NCBI RefSeq assembly: GCF_014199215.1
Contig: NZ_JACIJC010000005.1
Coordinates: forward strand, 310,001 to 374,000
DNA length: 64,000 bases
Direction: 5' to 3'
DNA from: Sphingobium boeckii
GTDB taxonomy: Bacteria > Pseudomonadota > Alphaproteobacteria > Sphingomonadales > Sphingomonadaceae
The position numbers and the translations under genes are program-made. Under the pieces are notes generated by a model, which worked only from the letters and a program-made list of their open reading frames with translations, was not told the DNA's origin and searched no databases. Shown in pieces: positions 19,597 to 29,411 of the stretch (within the stretch, counting starts at the first letter, position 1; the number at the start of each line of letters is the position of its first letter).

Positions 19597-19652
19597 GCTA
19601 CTGCAACGGACCCGATTCTCCGGTGTCTGCGAGTGCCGTAGGGGAATTGATT

Positions 19653-19739
19653 ATGAAGAATCAGAAAAGCCGCCCTGTGCGCGGTTTCTGGGATTGGCTG
19701 TTCGGCGGTAGCGGTGGCGCTGCCGGCGGCAAGGGCTGA
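19653..19739 (+). CDS. Possible 28-residue small protein
   Basis: A short frame starting at ATG 19653, with GGGGA about eight bases upstream as ribosome binding site. The product is basic at the start (KNQKSRPVRG), has an aromatic core FWDWLFGG, and ends in a Gly/Ala/Ser-rich tail. It is enclosed by its own promoter (19568-19596) and a strong terminator (19757-19787). I do not recognise the family. It could be a membrane-associated micro-protein because of the aromatic cluster, or the transcript could be a small RNA with a chance frame. The 309-base gap it sits in holds nothing else. Confidence 0.5.
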   Translation: MKNQKSRPVRGFWDWLFGGSGGAAGGKG

Positions 19740-19756
19740 TTTCCAGTCTAAAAACA

Positions 19757-19787
19757 AAAAACCCCGGTTAACGCCGGGGTTTTTTTC
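19757..19787 (+). terminator. Strong intrinsic terminator
   Basis: Perfect stem AACCCCGG / CCGGGGTT around a short TTAACG loop, followed by a run of T residues. On the minus strand the A-rich flank (19751-19761) also gives T residues, so it may work for the VWA gene on the other strand too, although that gene ends further away at 19864. Confidence 0.9.
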
Positions 19788-19863
19788 TGCCTGTTTCAGA
19801 CGGGACAGTGATGCCACCGGATCTGGATTTCCGGCCCGTCCATATCTTGCTTTTGGCGAGTCG

Positions 19864-21045
19864 CTAATTCTTGCGGGTCAAGGCCCGCATCGCGTCATCA
19901 AGCCCGCTCAAGGTTAACGGAAACATCCGGTCGTTCATCAGTTCGCGGATGATGGTCACTGATTGCGAATAGCCCCAATGATCCTCTGAAACCGGGTTGA
20001 GCCAGGCGGCGGCGGGGTAGGTCGTGGTCATCCGCTGGATCCACACCGCGCCCGATTCCTCGTTGAAATGTTCGACCGAGCCGCCCGGATGCGTGATCTC
20101 ATAAGGGCTCATGGACGCGTCTCCTATCAGGATCAGCTTGTAATCATGCCCATATTTATGAAGCAAATCCCACATCGCGGTGCGTTCGATAAAGCGGCGA
20201 CGATTATCTTTCCACACGCCTTCATAAGGACAGTTGTGGAAATAGAAGAATTCCAGATTCTTGAACTCGCTGGTTGCCGCGCTGAAAAGCTCTTCGCACA
20301 GCTTGATATGCGGATCCATCGAACCGCCGACATCAAGGAATAGCAGGAGTTTGACCGCATTATGCCGTTCGGGGCGCATCCGGATATCCAGCCAGCCCTG
20401 CCGCGCTGTGCCGTCGATCGTGCCGTCGATATCCAGCTCGTCCGCTGATCCTTCGCGCGCAAACCGACGCAGACGGCGCAGCGCGATCTTGATGTTGCGC
20501 GTCCCCAATTCCTTGGTGGAATCGAGATTCTTGAACTCACGCTTGTCCCACACTTTGATCGCGCGGCCATGACGGCCTTCTTCCTGCCCGATCCGCACGC
20601 CTTCGGGATTATAGCCATGCGCGCCAAAGGGTGAGGTGCCGCCCGTGCCGATCCATTTGCTGCCGCCCTGATGGCGTTCCTTCTGTTCCTCCAGACGCTT
20701 TTTCAGCGTCTCCATGATCTCATCCCATGATCCGAGCTTCTCGATCTCAGCCATCTGCTCGGGTGTCAGATAGAGTTCGGCGACCTTGCGCAGCCATTCT
20801 TCGGGAATGTCCGCGGTTTCGGTATCAAAGCGCGTCTCCAACCCTTTGAACACTTTGGCGAAGACCTGATCGAAACGGTCGAGCAGTCCCTCGTCCTTCA
20901 CGAATGTCGCGCGCGCCAGCCAATAGAATTCCTCCGGACGGCGCTCGATCACGTCTCGGTCCAGCGCCTCCAGCAGCACCAAATGCTCCTTCATCGAAGC
21001 GGGGATGCCGGCGGAACGCAGCGCGTCGAGAAAATTGAAGAACAT
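19864..21045 (-). CDS. VWA domain protein, CoxE-like
   Basis: A 393-residue soluble protein with a C-terminal von Willebrand A domain whose metal site reads DVGGSMD (about 236). The N-terminal half is the helical region typical of CoxE-like partners of MoxR ATPases, with KVAELYLTPEQMAEIEKLGS and a charged linker. Such VWA proteins work with MoxR AAA+ ATPases as chaperones that insert metals or assemble enzymes. The matching MoxR gene is at 22565-23410 on the same strand, but a chemoreceptor gene on the opposite strand lies between them, so they cannot form a simple compact operon. The client is unknown. Confidence 0.9.
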   Translation of the reverse strand: MFFNFLDALRSAGIPASMKEHLVLLEALDRDVIERRPEEFYWLARATFVKDEGLLDRFDQVFAKVFKGLETRFDTETADIPEEWLRKVAELYLTPEQMAEIEKLGSWDEIMETLKKRLEEQKERHQGGSKWIGTGGTSPFGAHGYNPEGVRIGQEEGRHGRAIKVWDKREFKNLDSTKELGTRNIKIALRRLRRFAREGSADELDIDGTIDGTARQGWLDIRMRPERHNAVKLLLFLDVGGSMDPHIKLCEELFSAATSEFKNLEFFYFHNCPYEGVWKDNRRRFIERTAMWDLLHKYGHDYKLILIGDASMSPYEITHPGGSVEHFNEESGAVWIQRMTTTYPAAAWLNPVSEDHWGYSQSVTIIRELMNDRMFPLTLSGLDDAMRALTRKN

Positions 21046-21164
21046 CGGTAAGTCTTAGCGCCGCCCCATCCGCGCCGCCAGTGGCCAAATCCCGTCTTGG
21101 TTAAGGGGCTTTCAACCATTGGCGCATAAGGTGCCGGGCAACAGGTCTGTTCCCAGGGGTTTTC

Positions 21165-22568
21165 ATGGCAAGCGCGATTGCGGCAATCGAAGCGAACGGC
21201 AGTGCCATCGACGATGTCGCGCGCAATTGCGGCCAGGTCGCGGTCGGCTGCAGCGACGCGGCGGGTTATATTGCAGGCGTGTCCGACAGGATCGGCAAGC
21301 ATCTGGAAATGCTTGCCGAACTGGAGCGCGTGACGGCGACGCTGGAAGCCGATCAGCGGCGCGTGGCGGATTCCACAGATGAGGCACGCTTATTGTCCGA
21401 ACAGGCGCGCCATAAGCTCGATCGCGGGGCCGAACTGATCAACGCCAGCGTCGGAGACTTCGGCGGGTTGACCGATCTGGTATCGCGACTGGGCGAACAT
21501 ATGACCAGCTTTGCCGCGGCGATGGAGCAGGTGCAGCGCGTCTCCGCCGGGATCGATGCGATCGCACGCAAGACCAATATGCTCGCGCTGAACGCCACGA
21601 TCGAGGCGGAACGCGCAGGGGATGCGGGGCGCACCTTTGCAGTGGTTGCCAGCGAAGTGAAGAAATTGGCGCAGGAGACGCGCAGCGCCACGGACGAGAT
21701 CGCCACCACCATGGCCTCGCTCACACGCGAGGCGGGGATGGTGATTTCCGAAATCAACGATGGCGTGGAAAAAAGCCATGCCGCGCAAAAGGGCTTTGCC
21801 ACCATCAACGAAACCGTGCGGGCGGTGGCGGAGATCGTTGGCCAGGTGGACGAGCAGACCGACGGCATTGCTCGCTCCACCGGGATGATCCATGTCAGCG
21901 TCGCGCGGGTGCAGGAGGGGCTTTCGAGCTTCGCCGGCGACGCGCGCGATAATGGCGATCAGCTCGTCAGCGCGCATGACCGGCTCAATCGGCTTGAATT
22001 GCTTTCGAACGATATGCTCGATCGGCTTGCGCACAGCGGTGTTCGGATCGCCGACACCGCTTTTGTCGAAATGAGCCTTGCGGCCATGGAAGAGGTTCGT
22101 GCGATCGTCGACGCGGCGCTTGGCGATGGCAGCCTGAATGCGCGCGATGCGTTCGACACCGATTATGTGCCGGTTGCCGGATCGGATCCCCAGCAATTCG
22201 AAAACCGGTTCAACGGCTTTGCCGATCGCTACATCCAGCCGATCCTCGACCGGATCGCCAGAACGGACGATCGCATCCTTGGCGTGGCCTGCACGGATAT
22301 CAACGCCTATCTGCCCACGCACATGAGTTCCACCAGCCAGCCGCAGCGGCGCGGCGATCCCGCCTGGAACGCGCTGCATTGCCGCAACAAGCGTATCTTC
22401 ATGGACGACGCGACGGAGCGTGCCATTCGCTATGAAGGCGATTTCATGCTGGTCACGTACCGTCAGGATCTGGGGCAGGGGCGCTATCGTGCAGTGAAAA
22501 GCGTGTTCGTGCCCTTATGGTTCGATGGTCGCCGCTGGGGCAATTTCGAACTGGCCTATGCCGATTAG
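21165..22568 (+). CDS. Soluble methyl-accepting chemotaxis protein
   Basis: A 467-residue chemoreceptor without transmembrane segments. The signalling hairpin is clear at about residues 131-180, with ARKTNMLALNATIEAERAG and FAVVASEVKKLAQE, which contact CheA and CheW. The order is inverted compared with classical receptors: signalling helices first, and a C-terminal sensor-like region (about 335-467) with NRFNGFADRYIQPILDRI, GVACTDINAYLPTH and a final FVPLWFDGRRWGNFELAY. This region resembles a cytoplasmic Cache-like ligand domain. No chemotaxis kinase genes are in the window. It ends in a shared stop-codon overlap with moxR. Confidence 0.9.
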   Translation: MASAIAAIEANGSAIDDVARNCGQVAVGCSDAAGYIAGVSDRIGKHLEMLAELERVTATLEADQRRVADSTDEARLLSEQARHKLDRGAELINASVGDFGGLTDLVSRLGEHMTSFAAAMEQVQRVSAGIDAIARKTNMLALNATIEAERAGDAGRTFAVVASEVKKLAQETRSATDEIATTMASLTREAGMVISEINDGVEKSHAAQKGFATINETVRAVAEIVGQVDEQTDGIARSTGMIHVSVARVQEGLSSFAGDARDNGDQLVSAHDRLNRLELLSNDMLDRLAHSGVRIADTAFVEMSLAAMEEVRAIVDAALGDGSLNARDAFDTDYVPVAGSDPQQFENRFNGFADRYIQPILDRIARTDDRILGVACTDINAYLPTHMSSTSQPQRRGDPAWNALHCRNKRIFMDDATERAIRYEGDFMLVTYRQDLGQGRYRAVKSVFVPLWFDGRRWGNFELAYAD

Positions 22569-23410
22569 CGCTGCTGGCGCTTGGCCATGAAGGCCAGCCG
22601 CTCGAACAGCATCACATCCTGCTCATTCTTGAGCAGAGCGCCATGCAGCGGCGGGATCGCCTTGGTCGGATCGCGCGATTGCAGCACGTCGAGCGGCATA
22701 TCCTCGTTCAACAGCAGTTTCAGCCAGTCCAGCAATTCGCTGGTGCTCGGCTTTTTCTTCAGCCCCGGAACGTCGCGGACTTCGTAGAAGATATCCATCG
22801 CCTTGTTGACGAGGATCTTCTGAATGCCGGGGAAATGCACATCGATGATCGCCTGCATCGTCTCGCGGTCCGGGAATTTGATGTAATGGAAGAAGCAGCG
22901 GCGCAGAAAGGCGTCCGGCAATTCCTTTTCGTTATTCGACGTGATCACCACGATCGGCCGCTCGACCGCCTTCACCGTCTCACGCGTTTCATAGACATGG
23001 AATTCCATGCGATCGAGTTCCTGAAGCAGATCGTTCGGGAATTCGATATCCGCCTTGTCGATCTCGTCGATCAGCAGCACGGGGAGGACAGGGGCGGTAA
23101 ATGCCTCCCACAATTTGCCCTTGCGGATATAATTGCCGATGTCGTGGACGCGCGCGTCACCGAGCTGGCCGTCGCGCAGGCGGGCGACCGCATCATATTC
23201 ATACAGGCCTTGCTGCGCCTTGGTGGTGGATTTCACGTTCCATTCGATCAGCGGCGCACCCGCAGCCTTGGCGATCTCATGCGCGAGCACGGTCTTGCCG
23301 GTGCCGGGTTCGCCCTTCACCAGCAGGGGGCGGCGCAGCGTGACGGCCGCATTGACGGCAACCTTCAGATCGTCTGTGGCGACATAATCCTGAGTGCCGC
23401 TAAACCGCAT
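22565..23410 (-). CDS. MoxR-type AAA+ ATPase
   Basis: A 281-residue AAA+ ATPase. Walker A is GEPGTGKT (33-40), Walker B is VLLIDEIDKAD (about 112), and sensor 1 is ITSNNEKELPDAFLRRCF. The length and the C-terminal helical lid match the MoxR/CoxD group, which acts with VWA proteins to remodel client enzymes. Its partner is the VWA gene at 19864-21045. A gap of more than 1.5 kb carrying the antisense chemoreceptor gene lies between the two, so cotranscription would need a long message across that gene. Confidence 0.93.
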   Translation of the reverse strand: MRFSGTQDYVATDDLKVAVNAAVTLRRPLLVKGEPGTGKTVLAHEIAKAAGAPLIEWNVKSTTKAQQGLYEYDAVARLRDGQLGDARVHDIGNYIRKGKLWEAFTAPVLPVLLIDEIDKADIEFPNDLLQELDRMEFHVYETRETVKAVERPIVVITSNNEKELPDAFLRRCFFHYIKFPDRETMQAIIDVHFPGIQKILVNKAMDIFYEVRDVPGLKKKPSTSELLDWLKLLLNEDMPLDVLQSRDPTKAIPPLHGALLKNEQDVMLFERLAFMAKRQQR

Positions 23411-23492
23411 GTTTCGCCCTTTTCATTTCCGTTCACGTCAAGAAGAACGGCGATAGGGGCGGGCTGGGACGGGCGCAAGGCCCGTTGCTGGC

Positions 23493-24164
23493 TCAGAGAT
23501 CGACGCGCGCCAAGCGCCGGGCCTCGAGAATATCCCAAAGGCCGCGATGCTGCTGGAGAATTTGCTGGGCACCAAAGGCCATGGCGCGCTCCACGCCCGA
23601 GGTTTCGGCGACGGCCATGGCGACGGTGCGCGTTTCGCGATCGTCAGGCAGCTTCACCTGCGGGATCATCAGCCCGAGACGCTCGGCGGTGTGATCAAGG
23701 ACGTGGCGGATCGCGGACCAATCCAGCACGAGCGCGATTGCAGCGCCCAGCGCGCAGCCATTGCGATCGGACTGGGCGAGCATCTCCAGTGCATGGCGCT
23801 GGCCCATGACCGCGGATTCACATTCGGCCTGGCCCGGCGTACTCGGAATCGGCCCTGCGGCAACGGTCAGCTTGGTGAGATAGGCGCGTTCGCGGGCAAA
23901 GCCGTCCCCCGCTTCGATCAACCAGTCGCGGGCGGCGGGATGCGCGGTCTTGGTGGCGGCGAAATCGATCACGCCGGGATGACGGCCGTGCAACACGCAC
24001 AGATAATGTGCGGCATCGGCCAGATTGCGCGTGGCGTGCGATCCGCGCAGCAGTTCGGCCGAGCCGACATGCCGGTGCGCGCCGCTGCCCTCGGCCTCGA
24101 CCAGCGCATCGAACATATCGCCGATTCCGCCCGACTGGGCCGATTGAAGTGTGTTTACCTGCAT
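23493..24164 (-). CDS. Conserved-looking protein of unknown function
   Basis: A 223-residue soluble protein that I cannot assign to a named family. It looks mostly helical, with HATRNLADAAHYLCVLHGR, HPAARDWLIEAGDGFARER and GLWDILEARR as likely helices. Codon use matches the neighbours, and GGGGG lies seven bases before the ATG at 24164, so it is very probably expressed. A longer frame upstream lacks a good ribosome site. It lies between moxR and rpoD on the same strand, separated from rpoD by the rpoD terminator. No catalytic motif, signal peptide or membrane segment is visible. Confidence 0.75.
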   Translation of the reverse strand: MQVNTLQSAQSGGIGDMFDALVEAEGSGAHRHVGSAELLRGSHATRNLADAAHYLCVLHGRHPGVIDFAATKTAHPAARDWLIEAGDGFARERAYLTKLTVAAGPIPSTPGQAECESAVMGQRHALEMLAQSDRNGCALGAAIALVLDWSAIRHVLDHTAERLGLMIPQVKLPDDRETRTVAMAVAETSGVERAMAFGAQQILQQHRGLWDILEARRLARVDL

Positions 24165-24290
24165 TGCCTGCCCCCAAAAGAGCGAACCGCGACCAGCGCC
24201 CGTCCGAAATATCCGATGGAGCAAGTCTTATACCGAAGCGCGTAAAGACGCGGTTTATCCGGCGTTAGCTAAGAATTTGCAATTGGGGGC

Positions 24291-24342
24291 AAAATCGCCC
24301 CGATCGTCTCATATCGGCACAGGCCAAAGGACGATCGGGGCG
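24291..24342 (-). terminator. Intrinsic terminator of rpoD
   Basis: A perfect 13-bp inverted repeat, CGCCCCGATCGTC (24296-24308) and its complement (24330-24342), around a 21-base loop. On the minus strand the stem is followed by ATTTT, just after the rpoD stop. Confidence 0.75.
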
Positions 24343-24352
24343 TAAAGCGTTA

Positions 24353-26392
<2,040 letters not shown>

Positions 26393-26411
26393 GTATTCGC
26401 CTTGTTCAATA

Positions 26412-28292
26412 TCACGCTACGGCGTCGTCATCGCCACCTGTCAGCGCTGCGAGCCGCATATTTGCTTCATTTCGGGCGGCTACCAGCCTGACTTGTTCGT
26501 CGAAGCAGCCATCGTCCGACATTATACTCAATTGCTCGGTAGCCTCGGATATGGCTGCGTCAAGCTCAAGCCGACTCGCAATCGCTTCTACAGCCATTTT
26601 CAAATCCCTGAGCGCCGTTCCGGTTTCATCCGAATCGCGCGAAAATGAAAATCTCATCCGATTGGCCTTGAGCAATACAGACGCCAGCGCGCCATATCCT
26701 GCTTCCGCCAATATGGGGCCAAGCGCATCGCGTTCAAGCGGCTGCGATCGAAAAGCGATATCGACCAGGAATCCGCGCAACCCATCCAGCGCCGGGTCGC
26801 CGATCGCCAATACCGAGAGCGTATCGGAGCATTGTGCCAGCGCCGCGGGATAACGCAGGAAGCCGGCGAGGATTTCCTTACCCAGCACCGGGCCGATCCC
26901 CTCGGACTGGATCGCGCGCGCCGATCCGGAGACCGGCCGATCGGGGGGCATCCATTTGCCGTTGCGATCTTTCTTGAAGCCCCCGCTTTTCTGGGGAAAT
27001 TGGCCGGCACGCGGCGCGAAATCCCGGCGCTGATTATAGGCGTCGTCAAACCGGTTGCGGAATTCGTTATAATATTGATCGCGGACATCAGGGTCTTTCA
27101 CCGCCTTGGCGTGCTCGTTCAGCCGCCGCCTGAGCCCGGCGCGCGCTTCCGGCGTGTCCAGCGGCTCGGCCGCCTGTTCGTGCCGCCATAGCCGGTCCGC
27201 AAGTCCTTCGGGGGCGGCGAGCAACGCCTCCATCGCCGCTTTGCCCCCGGATTTCACCAGATCGTCGGGATCCTGCCCTTGCGGCAAGGTGATGAAACGC
27301 AGTGAGCGTCCGGGTTCGAGATGGGGCAGCGCGCGCTCGGCGGCGCGAATACCCGCTTTCTGCCCCGCATTGTCGCCATCGAAGCATAGGATCGGCAAGT
27401 CGCTCATCCGCCACAACCGCTCGATCTGCATCTCGGTGAGCGCGGTGCCCAGCGGCGCGACGCATTCCTCGATCCCCGCCTGAGCCAGCGCGATCACGTC
27501 CATATAGCCCTCGACGACCAGCACCCGATCGGCCTTGCGGGCGGCGGGCGAGGCCCGATCCAGATTGTAGAGCGTGCGGCCTTTGTCGAACAGCGGGGTA
27601 TCGGGGGAATTGAGATATTTCGGTTCGCCAGCGCCCAATATGCGCCCGCCGAATGCGATTACCCGCCCGCGCTGATCGCGTATGGGGATCATCAGGCGGC
27701 CGCGAAACCGGCCATAGGGCTCACGGCCCTCTTCCTCGGGCTGGATCAGCAGACCGGCTTCAATCAGTGCGGCATTTCCAAAATCACGCAAAGCGATCTT
27801 GAGTTTGCTTTTCGAATCCGGAGAAAATCCAAAACCGAAAGCGCGACGGGTTGCATCAGAAATCCCCCGCTTTTTAAGATATTCTCTAGCTTGGCTACCG
27901 TCGAGACCACCTAATTGCTCCTCAAACCAATGCGCGGCTGCTTCCATCACCTCATGCAGGCCCGACGCCCGCTCTGCGCGCTCTGCTGCCTTGGGATCGG
28001 GGGCCGGGACGTCCATCCCCGCATTCTGCGCGAGTTCCTTCACCGCATCGATGAAGGGCAACCCGCGCTGATCGGTCATCCAGCGGATGGCATCGCCATG
28101 CGCCCCGCACCCGAAGCAGTGGTAGAAGCCCTTTTCGTCGTTGATCGTGAAGCTGGGCGTCTTTTCCTGATGGAAGGGGCAGCAGGCTTTGAATTCGCGC
28201 CCCGCGCGCTGGACCTTCACCGTCTTGCCGATGAGGGTGGACAGCGTGGTGCGAGCGCGCAGTTCGTCGAGGAATTGCGGGGTAAGGGTCAT
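26412..28292 (-). CDS. dnaG: DNA primase DnaG
   Basis: Synthesises RNA primers at the replication fork. The 626-residue protein has the CHC2 zinc-binding domain ([11 protein letters not shown] near 38 and [10 protein letters not shown] near 59), the RNA polymerase core with the TOPRIM motif [11 protein letters not shown] and the acidic [12 protein letters not shown], and a C-terminal helicase-binding region. The start ATG overlaps the stop of the GIY-YIG gene upstream (four bases). In the usual arrangement yqeY directly precedes dnaG; here a GIY-YIG gene and two palindromic elements lie between them. Confidence 0.98.
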   Translation of the reverse strand: MTLTPQFLDELRARTTLSTLIGKTVKVQRAGREFKACCPFHQEKTPSFTINDEKGFYHCFGCGAHGDAIRWMTDQRGLPFIDAVKELAQNAGMDVPAPDPKAAERAERASGLHEVMEAAAHWFEEQLGGLDGSQAREYLKKRGISDATRRAFGFGFSPDSKSKLKIALRDFGNAALIEAGLLIQPEEEGREPYGRFRGRLMIPIRDQRGRVIAFGGRILGAGEPKYLNSPDTPLFDKGRTLYNLDRASPAARKADRVLVVEGYMDVIALAQAGIEECVAPLGTALTEMQIERLWRMSDLPILCFDGDNAGQKAGIRAAERALPHLEPGRSLRFITLPQGQDPDDLVKSGGKAAMEALLAAPEGLADRLWRHEQAAEPLDTPEARAGLRRRLNEHAKAVKDPDVRDQYYNEFRNRFDDAYNQRRDFAPRAGQFPQKSGGFKKDRNGKWMPPDRPVSGSARAIQSEGIGPVLGKEILAGFLRYPAALAQCSDTLSVLAIGDPALDGLRGFLVDIAFRSQPLERDALGPILAEAGYGALASVLLKANRMRFSFSRDSDETGTALRDLKMAVEAIASRLELDAAISEATEQLSIMSDDGCFDEQVRLVAARNEANMRLAALTGGDDDAVA

Positions 28293-28699
28293 ACCTGGAG
28301 TGACTCACGTCCCTCGACCCTTCGGCGTCGATCAGGAGAGCCTTCGCTCGGGATAGGCGGGAGAATGGGCACGACCTCCTCCCCCACACCGTTTGTCCCG
28401 AGCGCAGTCGAGGGACGTTCTTTGGGTGGCTTGGCGTAAAAGGACACAGCGCCCCAGTCACCCCGAATCAACGCCTCTTTTTTCGCGCGCGACCAGGGTT
28501 TGATCCGCATTTCCGCTTCAAGCGCTTCGATGCGCGTCTGGAAATATTCGGTCCACACAAGTGCAATCGGCCGTCGCCTTGATGTGAAATCGCAATATCC
28601 GCCAGTTTGATGTTCAGCCATGCGCCGTTCGAGATCATCCGTTTGGCCAGTGTAATAACGGCCGTCCGAGCATTTCAGAATATAGACCCAGAATGCCAT
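28289..28699 (-). CDS. GIY-YIG domain protein (small nuclease-like)
   Basis: A 136-residue protein whose first 80 residues form a stand-alone GIY-YIG domain: VYILKCSDGRYYTGQTDDLE contains the two tyrosine strands, followed by RRMAEH and a later conserved glutamate in EALEAEMRIKPW. Members of this small group (UPF0213-like) are proposed nucleases with unknown targets. From about residue 90 the sequence (PSTALGTNGVGEEVVPIL and on) is encoded by palindromic element C, not by a conserved family. The stop overlaps the dnaG start. Element D lies just upstream. The domain is clear; the foreign-looking tail suggests that the original end was lost or extended by the repeat. Confidence 0.85.
   Translation of the reverse strand: MAFWVYILKCSDGRYYTGQTDDLERRMAEHQTGGYCDFTSRRRPIALVWTEYFQTRIEALEAEMRIKPWSRAKKEALIRGDWGAVSFYAKPPKERPSTALGTNGVGEEVVPILPPIPSEGSPDRRRRVEGRESLQV
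28307..28418. repeat. Paired palindromic element, copy C (one arm decayed)
   Basis: The intact arm is 28389-28418. The opposite arm (28307-28360) is recognisable from its ACGTCCCTCGA start and CGCTCGGGATAGGCGG end but has diverged. It is entirely translated as the C-terminus of the GIY-YIG gene and ends 15 bases before the dnaG start. Confidence 0.75.
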
Positions 28700-28717
28700 G
28701 CTTCACGCGTGTCCCCC

Positions 28718-28804
28718 ACGTCCCTCGACTGCGCTCGGGACAAACGGCCTAAAGGAAGTATAGCCTCCACCACACCGTCTGTCCCGAGCGAAGTCGAGGG
28801 ACGT
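28718..28804. repeat. Paired palindromic element, copy D (87 bp)
   Basis: Arms 28718-28747 and 28775-28804 with GTCCC/GGGAC stems and a 27-bp loop. It lies between the yqeY stop and the GIY-YIG start, so with copy C the GIY-YIG gene is bracketed by the repeat. Confidence 0.9.
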
Positions 28805-28814
28805 GGGGCTCAAT

Positions 28815-29267
28815 TCAAGACAAAGCCGCCTTCACCAGCCCGCTCGCCTTGCTCATGTCGAGCTGGCTCGCATGGCGTTCCTTCAGAACGGCCATCACCT
28901 TGCCCATGTCCTTCACTGATTCGGCACCGATCTCGGCCTTGATCGCCTGGATCGCGGCGGCCGTCTCGGCTTCGCTCATCTGCTGCGGCAGGAAGGTCTC
29001 GATCACAACGACTTCGGCGGCTTCGGCCGCGGCGAGTTCGGCGCGATTGCCCTTTTCATACATCTCGATCGATTCGCGGCGCTGCTTGACCATTTTCTGC
29101 AGCACTTCGACCACCAGAACATCGTCATCGGCGGGTGCCTTGCCGGTCCGCGCCTCGATGTCGCGATTCTTGATCGCGGACTGGATCAGGCGGATCGTGC
29201 CGGTTGTGGCGGGATCGTGCGCTTTCATGGCGGCGATCTGCGCAGCTTTGATATCGTCGCGAATCAT
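28815..29267 (-). CDS. GatB/YqeY domain protein
   Basis: A 150-residue YqeY-like protein, related to the tRNA-binding tail of the amidotransferase subunit GatB. Recognisable parts are IRDDIKAAQIAAMKAHD at the start, IRLIQSAIKNRDIEAR, VEVLQKMVKQRRESIEMY and the C-terminal DMGKVMAVLKERH. The ATG at 29267 was chosen because earlier residues are not family-like. It is the usual first gene before dnaG and rpoD in alphaproteobacteria. It is divergent from carA; the 144-bp gap contains a TTGACG (29333) that could be a -35 box for carA but no good -10. Its cellular role is not established. Confidence 0.92.
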   Translation of the reverse strand: MIRDDIKAAQIAAMKAHDPATTGTIRLIQSAIKNRDIEARTGKAPADDDVLVVEVLQKMVKQRRESIEMYEKGNRAELAAAEAAEVVVIETFLPQQMSEAETAAAIQAIKAEIGAESVKDMGKVMAVLKERHASQLDMSKASGLVKAALS

Positions 29268-29411
29268 GGGGACGCTTTCGGTTTGAATGATGCAAACCAT
29301 GGCCATAGCCAGCGCGCCCGGACTTTAATAGATTGACGCTGCGGCGGGCGATCACTAGGCGGCTCAATCTTAGCGACATTGCTGCAAAAAACCTACCGGA
29401 GCGACCTCATC

